Shown in pieces: positions 8,737 through 19,800 of a stretch of 44,376 nt of DNA (positions are counted from its first letter, which is position 1; each line of letters starts with the position of its first letter). The stretch is from a virus. The stretch covers positions 1 to 44,376 of the IMG/VR virus record IMGVR_UViG_3300034736_000492. The stretch is one strand, 5' to 3'. Position numbers and translations under genes: made by a program. The notes below the pieces were generated by a model. It made no database searches. It worked only from the letters and a program-made list of their open reading frames with translations, and had not been told where the DNA came from.

Positions 8737-11700
8737 ATGTCAGAATTTAAGATCAGCAGATTAAGATTTTCCTGGGTAGGAGAATGGAACGATCAGACTG
8801 CTTACAACAAAGATCAAATAGTACAATATGAAGGTAAAGCATATGTATGTTTAATACCGCATGATTCAAACGGATTCTATCTTGATTTAGGTGCAGTTGT
8901 TCCTAAGTGGGAATTAATGATGACAGGACAAACTTGGAAAGGTCCGTGGCAGCAGTTTACTTTTTATAGTTTAGATAACATTGTAATCTTTGGTGGTATT
9001 GTTTATAAGTGTAATACCCAACACCAAGGTGGCGCAGTGCTTGGTACTGATATTGATAAGTGGGACGTTTATGCTGAATCTAAAACTTGGCAAAGTGAAT
9101 GGACTTCGTCTACATCTTATGGTGTTGGCGATATTATTCAATACGGCGCCTCGGCTTACGAATGTATAATATCACATGTATCGGCTGCAACTGACTTAAT
9201 AGGCCTTGAATCTGATTATATTGGTATTGATAGTACATTGGTTAAATGGAAATTAATTAACGAAGGTGTGTCATGGCGCGGTGAATATTCAACTGATAGT
9301 CAAGATAGTACACAAATTAGATATAAATTAGGCGATGTAGTTAAGTACGGTCCTAGCGTTTACAAATGTATTATAGGTCATGCTCCTTCTAACGAGTTTG
9401 TCGATTTTGCAGACAGTACAGAATTGTACGAAACATTTATTGAAGAGAACTGGGTACTTTGGTTGCCGGGTCTTGACTTTAATAATGTTTGGCTTGCAAA
9501 CACAGTTTACCAACCGGGAGAAATTGTACTGTATGGCGGATACTTGTACCAATCGTTAACTATTAACAACATTAATAATAAACCATCATTTAACGCTGAA
9601 GATTCTAGCGATAACTGGGAAATTGTTAGTGAAGCATATGATGTTACAGGTCCGTGGAACACTGTAACTGAATATCGTGTAGGTAGTGTAGTAAACTACG
9701 GTGGTGACTTATATGTTGCAATACGCGACAGTGCAGCAGAAGTTCCAGGTAACTTTGTAGTTAATGCAATTTATGAAGCAGACGGATCGTCAGGTACTAC
9801 TATTAAATTAGATACAGGTGATTCTACAAGTGCTGCGGCAATTACTGTTGGAATGACAGTTACTGGTGAAGGCTTTGCAAGAGGCCAGCAAGTTGAAGTA
9901 GTTAGTGTTTCTGATAATATAACAACTGTAACATTAAATTATGCACCAGACGGCGCAATATCTGATAGTGCTGTTCTTACATTTGCTGGAACAAATTATG
10001 TATATTGGCAATTGCTAATACCGGGATTTAACTGGGAAGGTAAATGGGTAACTAGTACACTTTACAATCAAGATGATATTGCATATTATAAAAATGCAAC
10101 ATATAAATGTATAAGAGAACACACCTCTGCACTAGTTAGTAGACCAGATTTAGATTTAACTAATTCTTACTGGGTAGTTTATTTGCAACATGATCAACTT
10201 AACGCAATGTCTGGCAAGGGTGAAATGATTGTTCGTTCAGGTGGTGAAAATATTGCATTATCAATTGGGTCCGAGACTCAGGTATTAAAAACAGTTAACG
10301 GCTTGCCGTTGTGGCAAGACACTGACTTTACGCCGAATGTATACTATGTTGCAACTAACGGAATTGACGCAATAAACAGAGGTACTACTGCTGACACTGC
10401 CTGGAAAACAATTAAATATGCATGCGAGCAAGTTGCTAAAGGCACATTAAAACAAAATGAAAAACAATTACTTGAATTAAATAAAGAATGGGTAATTGAA
10501 GAAACATTCAATTGGTTCTTATATCAACAAAATCAAAACATTGCACCTTTTGACACGTCTGTTAACTTTGATAACGAAAAAACAAAACGCGATGCTCGAT
10601 ACATTTTTGACGGAGTAGTTACTGACCTTGCAAGAGGCCAAAATGCAAGAACGGTATCAAATGCATTATTGTATTTTGATTTAGAAAGTACAAATAAATT
10701 TACTAACCAAACTGTTGCTGATCAAATTGTTTATTATACTAGTGTTATTCAACAAATGTTTAACCTTATAGAAAATGCACTAACAAACACAGCTCCTGCA
10801 CAGAGTTATCAAACTCTTGAAGGCGTAGCAAGTCCTACGGCACAATACATTAACGGTGCATTAACTATTGATGACAACACAATAACTATTGTTCAAAGTC
10901 TAGAAGGTATTATTGTAAAAGCATTTGAAGCTGGTTCACCAGACGGAATTCCAGCTGCTAACCAAGGCGCATACACAACTATTAATGTTAAGTCAGGCAC
11001 ATATGAAGAAAATCTTCCAATCGTGCTTCCTACAAAGACAGCATTAAATGGAGACGAACTACGCGGCGCCGCAGTTAAACCTGCTAATCCTGTTAACACA
11101 CTTTGCCGTAGAACAATCGGCGACATTAATCAGTTTGTTGTAGGTTCTACATTAAATATGTTCCACAACACACCAGTACAATTTGTATCTTTAAATCCTG
11201 TTGATGAAATTAGTACAATGATAGGCGGTGATTTAATTATACAGGGTATTACATACTATGTAATAGGTTCTAGCATTACAGACACAAGATTCCAAGTTAG
11301 TGCAACTAAAGACGGCCCAGCAGTTGAGCTTTTTACTAGCATTGGTTATATGTATGTATACGGCGGCGAAGCATTAGGCGATATGTTCCGTGTACAAAAC
11401 GGAACAGGTATCCGTAATATGACATTAAGTGGATTGTTAGGAACATTAACTCCGCAAAATGAGTTTGAAACAAGACGCCCGTCAGGAGGTTCGTTTGTAA
11501 GTTTTGATCCAGGCACCGGCCCCGGCGACACTACTACTTGGATTACTACTAAATCACCTTACATCCAAAATGTAACTAACTTTGGATTAGGTTGCACCGG
11601 AATGAAAATTGACAGTACCATACACAATGGCGGCAACCGCTCTATGGTATGTAATGACTTTACACAAATTATATCAGATGGCATCGGACTATGGTGTACA

Positions 11701-14700
11701 GGTGGCGATGCACTAGTTGAAGCAGTGTCGGTATTCTCATACTACAATTACGCAGGTTATTTTGCAGAAGATGGTGGTCGCATTCGTGCTACTAATGGTA
11801 ACTCGTCTTATGGCCAATACGGTTGTGTGGCAGAAGGATTTGATGATGCCGAAACACCTGCACTTGGAAATGTTAATAATAGAAACAATCAAGCCACTGC
11901 AACTCCTGTATCTGCACTAGGTGCAGCGGCAGAAATATTAAAATTACAATTTTCTCATGCCGGCGAAGCGTACTTTGAATCGACAACAAACATGCTTACA
12001 CGAAGTAATAACTTCTTAAATACAGCGTGGTCAAATGATTCCAATCTTAATATTACTAACGCAAATACTACTCCGTTTGTAGGACAAGATGCCTGGAAAG
12101 TTGAAGGCATTACAAACTTAACAGACTCGAGTTATTTTTACCAAGATATAGCAGTATCACCGCAAGGAAGAGTGTATACAGGGGTATCTGGGTCAAACGA
12201 ATCAGGATCTGGTATTGACGCAACATTTAATGTAACAGTGTTTAGTGACACTTATGTAGTTGCAGTTAATAACGGCGGCAGCGGCTACGTTGTTGGGAAC
12301 CAAATTAGACTTAGCGGCCAAGCTTTCGGCGCACAACCCGACGACAATGATATTATTGTTACTGTTGATTCTTTATCCATTACTGCAATCTTAACAATAA
12401 ATCATTCAGGAACAGTTCCTTCTGGTAGTGCTCTAGAATACACTGCAAGTATATATGCTAAAAAAGGAACAGCTCAGTACTTTGACCTTTATGCAATTTA
12501 TTCAGGGTATGAAACTAAAACTAGCTATGCAAGATTTAACTTTAACACTAACGCAGTATCTACAACACGATTAGCAGACTTTGGAGTTCAGCCTACTGTT
12601 AGAGCTGAATTTGTATCAGATGGGTGGTATAGAATATCAATGACCTTCTATGACGAAACTGCACAAAATGATGCCTTACAGATTAGAATATATCCGCGTG
12701 GCTTAGATGGCATTACAGGAATAAGTAATTTTTATGGTGCGCAATTACAAATTGGAGATTTACCATCTTTCTTCTTAGAAAATAAAGATTCTATACCTAG
12801 TGCATATGCAAACATTCATGTAAGTGGTGCTGGCAGAGATGCAGAAATTATTGCAGACGAACTTCGGTCAGGCGCTGTTTTTGAAACACGGATTTTAGAT
12901 AATCCAGACGGCGGCACAACTGGCGGCTTATTGTACAAACTGCAAACAAATAACGCACAGTCCGGCGACACTGAATCCTTAACATTGGCACAATCTGAAG
13001 TTGCAGAAGCCGTTGATTACGAAGGGTTACGCCTTACTATATCAAGTGGTCGTGGAGCAGGACAATACGGAATTATATCGAAATATAATCCTGGAACTAA
13101 GTCTGCATCTATTGTTAAGGAATCTTTTGATAACTTAACGATTATAAGTGCAAACGCAGGAACAGACAGCTTTAAATTAGATAGTAATACTGATTTTAAT
13201 ACAGTATACTCGGATCAACTAATACAGTTTACTCCTACATTCTTTGATACTAATATTTCATCAACAGCGCAAGCGTCTATTACTGCTACAGAAACGCTAG
13301 GTGATTTAAATAATACTATGATAGTTACAAGTACTGCCAGGCTAAAAGTTAATCAAAAAATTAACTTTACTGGAACACCGTTTGGTGGAATTATTACAGA
13401 ATTTGATTATTATGTGCTTAACATTGTAGACGGAACTACAATTCAAATATCAACAGCTTTAGGTGGCGGTGTATGGCCATTAAACAACGATACTGGAACT
13501 ATGACACTAAACTATCCGGCAAATAACAGTTACTTATATAGTGTCAGCGGCACGGCAGACATGGAAGTTGCATTGCCGATACAGTTTACTGGAGTAAGTT
13601 TAGGCGGAGTAACACTAGGCGATACATATTACATTCGTGACATTTATAGTGCTAACAATTTTTCTATATCAACAAACAAAACTGATCTTACAGTTACTGA
13701 TACTACTACTAGCACTAATGTACTTACAATAGCTGATACATCAGTTCTAATACCAATGACTCCTGTAATCTTTAATGGCGCTACACTAGGCGGGCTATTA
13801 GAAAAAACTCGGTATTGGATTAATAATATTGTAGACGGAACTACATTTACTATATCAAGTGCAGTACTTACGCAAACAGCAACAGCAACTACAGAAGTTT
13901 CAAACTTAATTACAGTTACAGATACTACTGGATTTATACCGGGATCGCCAATTGTGTTTACAGGAACAGTATTTGGCGGATTGCAAAACAACAAAGTTTA
14001 TTATATCCAAGTTGTTAACGACGGAACTACATTTACAATTTCTGAAACATCAGCTGGTTCGGCAGTTCCGTTATTATCAGCAGCAGGCGAAATTACAACA
14101 CGCACTACTGCTGATACTATTTCTTTAACTACTGAAGCTGGCACAATGTTAGGAGCAACACTAGGCGAAAAAGAAGAAGTTACTGCTGATGGCGGTAAAA
14201 TTATGGGAGCATCATTCTTTACAGAAGTGTTTGCTGGCATTGCTGCTGGTACTTCGTATTATGTAAAAGATAAGTTTACAACTATTCCGGCAGATGGATA
14301 TGCACAATCTTCTAACTGGCTCACTGCTTCAACGTCTTGGTCAGGCAATAATTTATCTTTAGAGATTGATGCAAGTGCTAGTGCAGAATTTATTCAGGCA
14401 CTGGCTACACTAGGCGAAGATTCAACAGAAGCAGGATTTACTATTGTAGACAATGCATTAGGCACAAAAACAATTAGATTAACAAATGGTGGTTGGGACG
14501 TGGCGCCTGCAGCAGGAGCACAAATTAATGCTGCTACTGTAGAACAATCAGATGGATCATATGACGATATCATAACTATAATTTTCCCAACAGGTGAAGA
14601 TGATATTAACGAATTTAGTATTAGTGCAACCGAAGGTGGCGCAGCAATAGCACTTTCGACGGAAGCAGGTTCTATGCAATTAAACTCAGTAGGATGGGAT

Positions 14701-16839
14701 CATATTAATCCAGGGACACCGTTAGTTAGTACGTTTGACTCTACATCGATATACACTATTCAACCTAGAATTAAGTATAGTGCTCCGGGATTTAGTCAAA
14801 TTGCAATAACAGATCTAGAAGATACTAGTATTGATTATTCTATAATAGCATCAAACGGCTTTTATCCAATTACTGTGCCAACAACAAGCAATTCAGCAAA
14901 AAGTACTTCTGATTATTTAAATTGGAATGTTAATATTGTTTTACCAGTTAGCGGCGACGATAGACTACAAATTGACGACCCAAATAATCCAGGATCAATA
15001 ATTTCTAACACTGATTACAACGGTGGATGGGTAGACATGGTATACGGAAACAAAACTTGGGTACTTATTTCAGGAACAGGAAAAGTATTGTATTCTGTAT
15101 CAGAAGGAGCAACATGGTTATCGGCATCACTTCCTGTATTATCTTCAGGCACATATACTGCAATAACATACGGCGACGGCTCATTTGTAGCTGTATCAAA
15201 TAGTTCAAAATCTGCATATTCAATTAATAATGGCAGCACTTGGACAGAAGTTGACACTAGTATAGGTGATGATGATTTTATTGGCATTACATATGGAAAA
15301 AATACATTTGTTGCTATTACAGGCAGTGCCCATACAGCAAAATACAGCACAGATAAGGGCGCAACTTGGACAGAAACGTCACTAGATACATCGCTAGACT
15401 CTACAGCAGGTAATTGGACACAGGTTAAATTTGGCAATGGTAGATTTGTTGCAGTGTCAAGTGATTATAAATCTTCAGTATATAGCTTCGACGGCATTAC
15501 TTGGTATATGTCATCCTTAGCAGTAGCAGGTTCAGTCCTTGAATACGGAAATGGTATATTTTTATTATTAAATCCGACAGACGACGAAGCATACCAAACT
15601 GAAGACGGCTTTAATTGGAAGGTAGTAAATGTTGCTACTTCACCTTACTTGGCATGCGGATTTACATTCGACGATGTTACTAAAAAGGGATGGTTCTTAA
15701 CAACTTCTACAGCTGGAAAAGCTTATAAAATATCAACAGGAGCAAGGGCTCAGGCACAAGTAATAATTACTGCTAGTACTATTACTAGTGTAAGTGGGTT
15801 CCAGTCAGGGTCTGGATATGATGTTTCTCCTACAGTACAAGTAGTTGACCCTAACAATTCACAAGATGCAACATTACAAGTTCGTGTAGGAAACGGTGTA
15901 TTAAGTTCACCTACATTTAATAACTTTGGTGGAGGGTATAATACTACATCTACTTCTGTTAGTGTAATAGGAAGTGGGTATGCTGATGGGTTCCAAACCG
16001 GATTAGTGATAATTCTTAAAAACTTAACAAGACTACCGCAGCCTGGGGATAACTTAGAGTTTGCAGGTAATAGCGAAGTATATCGTGTAGCAAAGGCAAC
16101 GATATTAAGAGGAACAACAGTGCCCAACTTAGAGTGTTCAGTACAACTTTCACCGGGGCTAACAGAGGATCTAGCACCTGTTCATGACACTGCATTATCG
16201 ATTCGTTCAAGATTTAGTCAAGTACGATTAACAAATCATGACTTCTTAAACATCGGCTTTGGTAACCAATTACAGTCTAACTATCCTAACTTACCGTTAA
16301 CTACAAATTTAGAACCACAAGACGAAATCCAAGAAACAAATAACGGACGAGTGTTTTATAGTTCAACAGACCAAGATGGCAACTTTAGAGTTGGCGACTT
16401 GTTTGCAGTTGAACAGGCAACTGGTATTGTTACATTGAGTGCAGATGAATTTGGATTAAAAGGTCTAGATAATCTAGAAATTGGCGGTGTTGCACTTGGT
16501 GGGTCACCAGTAACAATTACTGCATTTAGCACAGATGGCACATTTGTTGCTAACTCAAATAACTTAGTACCAACACAAAAGGCAATTAAAACATACTTAA
16601 CAAGTAGATTGTCGCAAGGTGGATCAGATACATTTACTGGCTTGCTAACAGCAGGTACAGTTAAGGTAGGTGGACCGGACGAAATTGCATCTACTGTACC
16701 AGAAGGTCAAGAAGGCAGCCAAGTTAAGATTGGAACAAAGGCAATGATTGATGGACCAACCGGTGCCTGGGCAGGCGATGGATTAGCAATGTCATATTTT
16801 ATGAAGACTTTGGTCGATCCTACACGCAGTGGGCAGTAA
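8737..16839 (+). CDS. Giant modular adhesin-like structural protein (2700 aa)
   Basis: ATG preceded by AAGGA. Residues ~5-485 hold seven modules of the form W....Y..GD.V.YGG..Y.C...H, the aromatic pattern of CBM5/12 chitin-binding domains. A beta-helix follows (YYVATNGIDAINRG near 535; SGTYEENLPIVLPTKTALNG near 755-775; GIRNMTLSGL and GGRIRATNGNSSYG, ~888-1035). Next is a lectin-like jelly roll (NMLTRSNNFLNTAW to GWYRISMTF and YGAQLQIGD, ~1085-1345) split by an inserted GSGY module; then about five ~65-residue 'I.FTG...GG....YYI..I.dGTTFtIS' modules (~1515-1850). Four Asp-box-like repeats (YG.G.FVAV...S.D.GATWTE, ~2098-2302), GSGY..SPTV repeats and the STDQDGNFRVGDLF C-terminal module (~2540) close the protein. 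Likely host-recognition fibre or baseplate protein (inference). Confidence 0.85.
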   Translation: MSEFKISRLRFSWVGEWNDQTAYNKDQIVQYEGKAYVCLIPHDSNGFYLDLGAVVPKWELMMTGQTWKGPWQQFTFYSLDNIVIFGGIVYKCNTQHQGGAVLGTDIDKWDVYAESKTWQSEWTSSTSYGVGDIIQYGASAYECIISHVSAATDLIGLESDYIGIDSTLVKWKLINEGVSWRGEYSTDSQDSTQIRYKLGDVVKYGPSVYKCIIGHAPSNEFVDFADSTELYETFIEENWVLWLPGLDFNNVWLANTVYQPGEIVLYGGYLYQSLTINNINNKPSFNAEDSSDNWEIVSEAYDVTGPWNTVTEYRVGSVVNYGGDLYVAIRDSAAEVPGNFVVNAIYEADGSSGTTIKLDTGDSTSAAAITVGMTVTGEGFARGQQVEVVSVSDNITTVTLNYAPDGAISDSAVLTFAGTNYVYWQLLIPGFNWEGKWVTSTLYNQDDIAYYKNATYKCIREHTSALVSRPDLDLTNSYWVVYLQHDQLNAMSGKGEMIVRSGGENIALSIGSETQVLKTVNGLPLWQDTDFTPNVYYVATNGIDAINRGTTADTAWKTIKYACEQVAKGTLKQNEKQLLELNKEWVIEETFNWFLYQQNQNIAPFDTSVNFDNEKTKRDARYIFDGVVTDLARGQNARTVSNALLYFDLESTNKFTNQTVADQIVYYTSVIQQMFNLIENALTNTAPAQSYQTLEGVASPTAQYINGALTIDDNTITIVQSLEGIIVKAFEAGSPDGIPAANQGAYTTINVKSGTYEENLPIVLPTKTALNGDELRGAAVKPANPVNTLCRRTIGDINQFVVGSTLNMFHNTPVQFVSLNPVDEISTMIGGDLIIQGITYYVIGSSITDTRFQVSATKDGPAVELFTSIGYMYVYGGEALGDMFRVQNGTGIRNMTLSGLLGTLTPQNEFETRRPSGGSFVSFDPGTGPGDTTTWITTKSPYIQNVTNFGLGCTGMKIDSTIHNGGNRSMVCNDFTQIISDGIGLWCTGGDALVEAVSVFSYYNYAGYFAEDGGRIRATNGNSSYGQYGCVAEGFDDAETPALGNVNNRNNQATATPVSALGAAAEILKLQFSHAGEAYFESTTNMLTRSNNFLNTAWSNDSNLNITNANTTPFVGQDAWKVEGITNLTDSSYFYQDIAVSPQGRVYTGVSGSNESGSGIDATFNVTVFSDTYVVAVNNGGSGYVVGNQIRLSGQAFGAQPDDNDIIVTVDSLSITAILTINHSGTVPSGSALEYTASIYAKKGTAQYFDLYAIYSGYETKTSYARFNFNTNAVSTTRLADFGVQPTVRAEFVSDGWYRISMTFYDETAQNDALQIRIYPRGLDGITGISNFYGAQLQIGDLPSFFLENKDSIPSAYANIHVSGAGRDAEIIADELRSGAVFETRILDNPDGGTTGGLLYKLQTNNAQSGDTESLTLAQSEVAEAVDYEGLRLTISSGRGAGQYGIISKYNPGTKSASIVKESFDNLTIISANAGTDSFKLDSNTDFNTVYSDQLIQFTPTFFDTNISSTAQASITATETLGDLNNTMIVTSTARLKVNQKINFTGTPFGGIITEFDYYVLNIVDGTTIQISTALGGGVWPLNNDTGTMTLNYPANNSYLYSVSGTADMEVALPIQFTGVSLGGVTLGDTYYIRDIYSANNFSISTNKTDLTVTDTTTSTNVLTIADTSVLIPMTPVIFNGATLGGLLEKTRYWINNIVDGTTFTISSAVLTQTATATTEVSNLITVTDTTGFIPGSPIVFTGTVFGGLQNNKVYYIQVVNDGTTFTISETSAGSAVPLLSAAGEITTRTTADTISLTTEAGTMLGATLGEKEEVTADGGKIMGASFFTEVFAGIAAGTSYYVKDKFTTIPADGYAQSSNWLTASTSWSGNNLSLEIDASASAEFIQALATLGEDSTEAGFTIVDNALGTKTIRLTNGGWDVAPAAGAQINAATVEQSDGSYDDIITIIFPTGEDDINEFSISATEGGAAIALSTEAGSMQLNSVGWDHINPGTPLVSTFDSTSIYTIQPRIKYSAPGFSQIAITDLEDTSIDYSIIASNGFYPITVPTTSNSAKSTSDYLNWNVNIVLPVSGDDRLQIDDPNNPGSIISNTDYNGGWVDMVYGNKTWVLISGTGKVLYSVSEGATWLSASLPVLSSGTYTAITYGDGSFVAVSNSSKSAYSINNGSTWTEVDTSIGDDDFIGITYGKNTFVAITGSAHTAKYSTDKGATWTETSLDTSLDSTAGNWTQVKFGNGRFVAVSSDYKSSVYSFDGITWYMSSLAVAGSVLEYGNGIFLLLNPTDDEAYQTEDGFNWKVVNVATSPYLACGFTFDDVTKKGWFLTTSTAGKAYKISTGARAQAQVIITASTITSVSGFQSGSGYDVSPTVQVVDPNNSQDATLQVRVGNGVLSSPTFNNFGGGYNTTSTSVSVIGSGYADGFQTGLVIILKNLTRLPQPGDNLEFAGNSEVYRVAKATILRGTTVPNLECSVQLSPGLTEDLAPVHDTALSIRSRFSQVRLTNHDFLNIGFGNQLQSNYPNLPLTTNLEPQDEIQETNNGRVFYSSTDQDGNFRVGDLFAVEQATGIVTLSADEFGLKGLDNLEIGGVALGGSPVTITAFSTDGTFVANSNNLVPTQKAIKTYLTSRLSQGGSDTFTGLLTAGTVKVGGPDEIASTVPEGQEGSQVKIGTKAMIDGPTGAWAGDGLAMSYFMKTLVDPTRSGQ

Positions 16840-16843
16840 TAAG

Positions 16844-16850
16844 ATAAATA
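16844..16850 (+). promoter_or_regulatory. T4-late-like ATAAATA box
   Basis: GATAAATAACAATAG lies 28 bases before the ATG at 16879, in the only gap between the two giant genes. The spacing matches that before 8737. Confidence 0.4.
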
Positions 16851-16878
16851 ACAATAGCAGAGAATTTATGGAGCAAAA

Positions 16879-19800
16879 ATGGCTGAATTTAAACTAGGTA
16901 GAATTAGATTTGTATGGCAGGGTGACTGGTCTACAAGTACAACATATGTTGCAGATGACGTTATAAGTTTTGGTGGAAAATCTTATATATGTATTAAAAA
17001 CCACACATCGGCCGCTGAATTTAACACAGATTTTACAGACGCAATACCAAAGTGGGAAATTGTTTCTGATGGTACTAGTTGGAAGGCTGACTGGGCACCA
17101 GAAATTGAATATGCACCTGGTGATGTTGTTAAGTACGGCGCAAACGTTTATATTGCAGAAACTGGACACACATCAGCTACATTTGTAAGCCCAACATTCT
17201 TAGGTTTAGAATCAGACTTAGAAAAATGGACACCCTTTGCAACTTCTTTTGATTTTAAAGGAGACTGGGGAGTTACTACTAGATACAAACTTAATGACTT
17301 AGTACGTTACGGCGGCTATGTATACGTTTGTAATACTGCTCACGTTTCTGCTGCAACAGCTACATTAGGATTAGAAAACGACCAAGGTAAATGGACACTT
17401 TTTAGTGACGGCATTGTTTACACAGGTGAGTGGGTAACAGAAACTAGATACCGTATTAACGACTTAGTTAAGTACGGCGGCAACGTTTGGATTGCTACTG
17501 CTTCTCACACTTCGAGTAATTTTGAATCAGACGAAACAAACTGGGCAGCGTTTGTTGAAGGTTTCCAATTTGAAGATTCTTGGAATGTAGGATCAAATTA
17601 TCAAACAGGCGACACTATAACTTACGGTGGTTATGTATATGTTGCTAAAAGAAATAACACAGGCGCACAACCAACAACAAGTGCAGACGACTGGGATGTA
17701 TTTACAACTGGATTTAGTTTCCAAGGTGATTGGACTGCATTAGACAACTACAAAGTTGGTGATGTAGTAAGACTAGGCGGATCGACATATGTTGCACTAG
17801 GCGACAATGATGATCAAGAACCGCCAAATCTTACTCACTGGAGTCTATTAAACAGTGGCATTAATTGGACATACAGTACTGAAACATTCTTGCAAGTACA
17901 AGGAGTTAATGCATCAGGAGTAAGTGGTTCTGGACTGCGCCTTGATGTTGTTAAGTCTAATACAGTTTATACTATTACAGTGTCAACTGGATTTGCAGGT
18001 ACAGGATATAATATAAACGATGTTATTACATTATCCGGTGCAGACATTGGCGGCACAACACCAGCAAACGATGCAATAGTTACAGTTACCGGAGTTAATG
18101 CCGGAGCAGCCACAACTATTACACAAACTGGTTATTCAACTACTTGGAAAACTGGAACAAGCTATCACGTAGGTGATGTTGTATTCTACGGTGCAAGTAG
18201 TTTTATTGCTGTTACTAAACACACAGCTGATTCGGCAAAAAGACCAGACAATGACTTAACAGCAACTTACTGGAATCTATTAACACTTGGTAGTGAAGTA
18301 CTTTCTTTAACTACCGAAGGCGACTTAGTTTATTACGGCGATCAAGGACCTACTAGACTTCCAATCGGAGTTGACGGACAAATTCTTCGTGCTACTGACG
18401 GCGCACCAGCGTGGGCTAACTATGGTCTAATTGATAACGTAGTTTATGTTGGACCATTAGGTATTAACGAACCAGCTCCTGCATCAGGATTAACCGTTGA
18501 CAAACCTTGGAGCAGTGTGCGATATGCACTAGAGCAAGTACGTGACGGATACTTAAATCCACAAGCAAAATTTATACTTAAGAATAACAAAGAATTCTTA
18601 ATGAAAGAAGTAACTAACTGGATTAGTTATAATTATAGAGTGAACATAACAGCGTCTACGGCCGGCGCACAGACCTTTACAGTAACATCAACTGCTAATT
18701 TAGATCCAGGTATGCCAATTGTGTTTGATAGCACACTAGGCGGCGTAACAGCAGGAACGATTTACTATGTTGAATCTGCTACATCTGCTACTGAGTTTAG
18801 AATTAGTACTGTACAAAATAGTGGCATTCCGCTAGTACTAACAACAGGCACAGGTGTTATGCAAGGCAATCTTGCATATAATAGTGTTAAGTGTGAAAGA
18901 GACACTGGCTACATTGTTGATGCATTGATATATGATATTTCTAGAGGCGGTACACTAAAGACAACGCAAGCTGCTAAGTCATACTATACTGTAGCAGGTA
19001 ATGAATATATTAACGGTACATTTGGTTCACAGGCTGCGCAAACTGTTGCAGCTTACAATCACTTAAAAGCAATAATTGCGTCAGTGTTAATAAACGAACA
19101 GCCACTTAATTACCAATCACTTAACAATATTAAAATTGAAGATCGCTCTCCGCAGATTATTGACACTACATTAACAGCAGAAACTAATGGAAAAACAAAA
19201 GCAAATACATTAATTGATATTGTTACAACTGGTCTTGCAGCAGGTTCTGCAACAGCAATTCCTACAGTAACAAACCCAAATACAACTGTGTTTATTAAAA
19301 CTGGTACATACAACGAAATACTTCCAATTATTGTTCCAGAATTTACAGCAATTAACGGTGACGAACTTCGTACTTCTGTAATCCAACCTGCACCAGCAAT
19401 AGCATTACTTGAAAATGATAAAAACAAAACTACTAGTGCGTTAAACCGAATTAAAGCTGTTATTCCTGATTTAATGCAAAACATCGAAGTTGCACCAACA
19501 ACAGGTAATGCAGTTAAGCAAGCATATATTAACGGGTACGGCGGAACAACTACCGGAACTGATAGACTAAACACTGGAATTGAATTGATTTCAGATGTCC
19601 TTAGCCAAGGCTTGAGTATAATTCCAGCATTGCCAGCTGTAGGTAGTACACCTACAAGTGGAGCAAACAACGCAAGTGATGCAGGGCATGCTAATGCTGT
19701 TGCACAACTTGAAGCAAACGTTGATTTTATTGTTGCAGAACAAACTGCCTGGATCCAAGCACAAGTTGACGGTGTAATTGCTCCATTCGCAGCAGACTTC

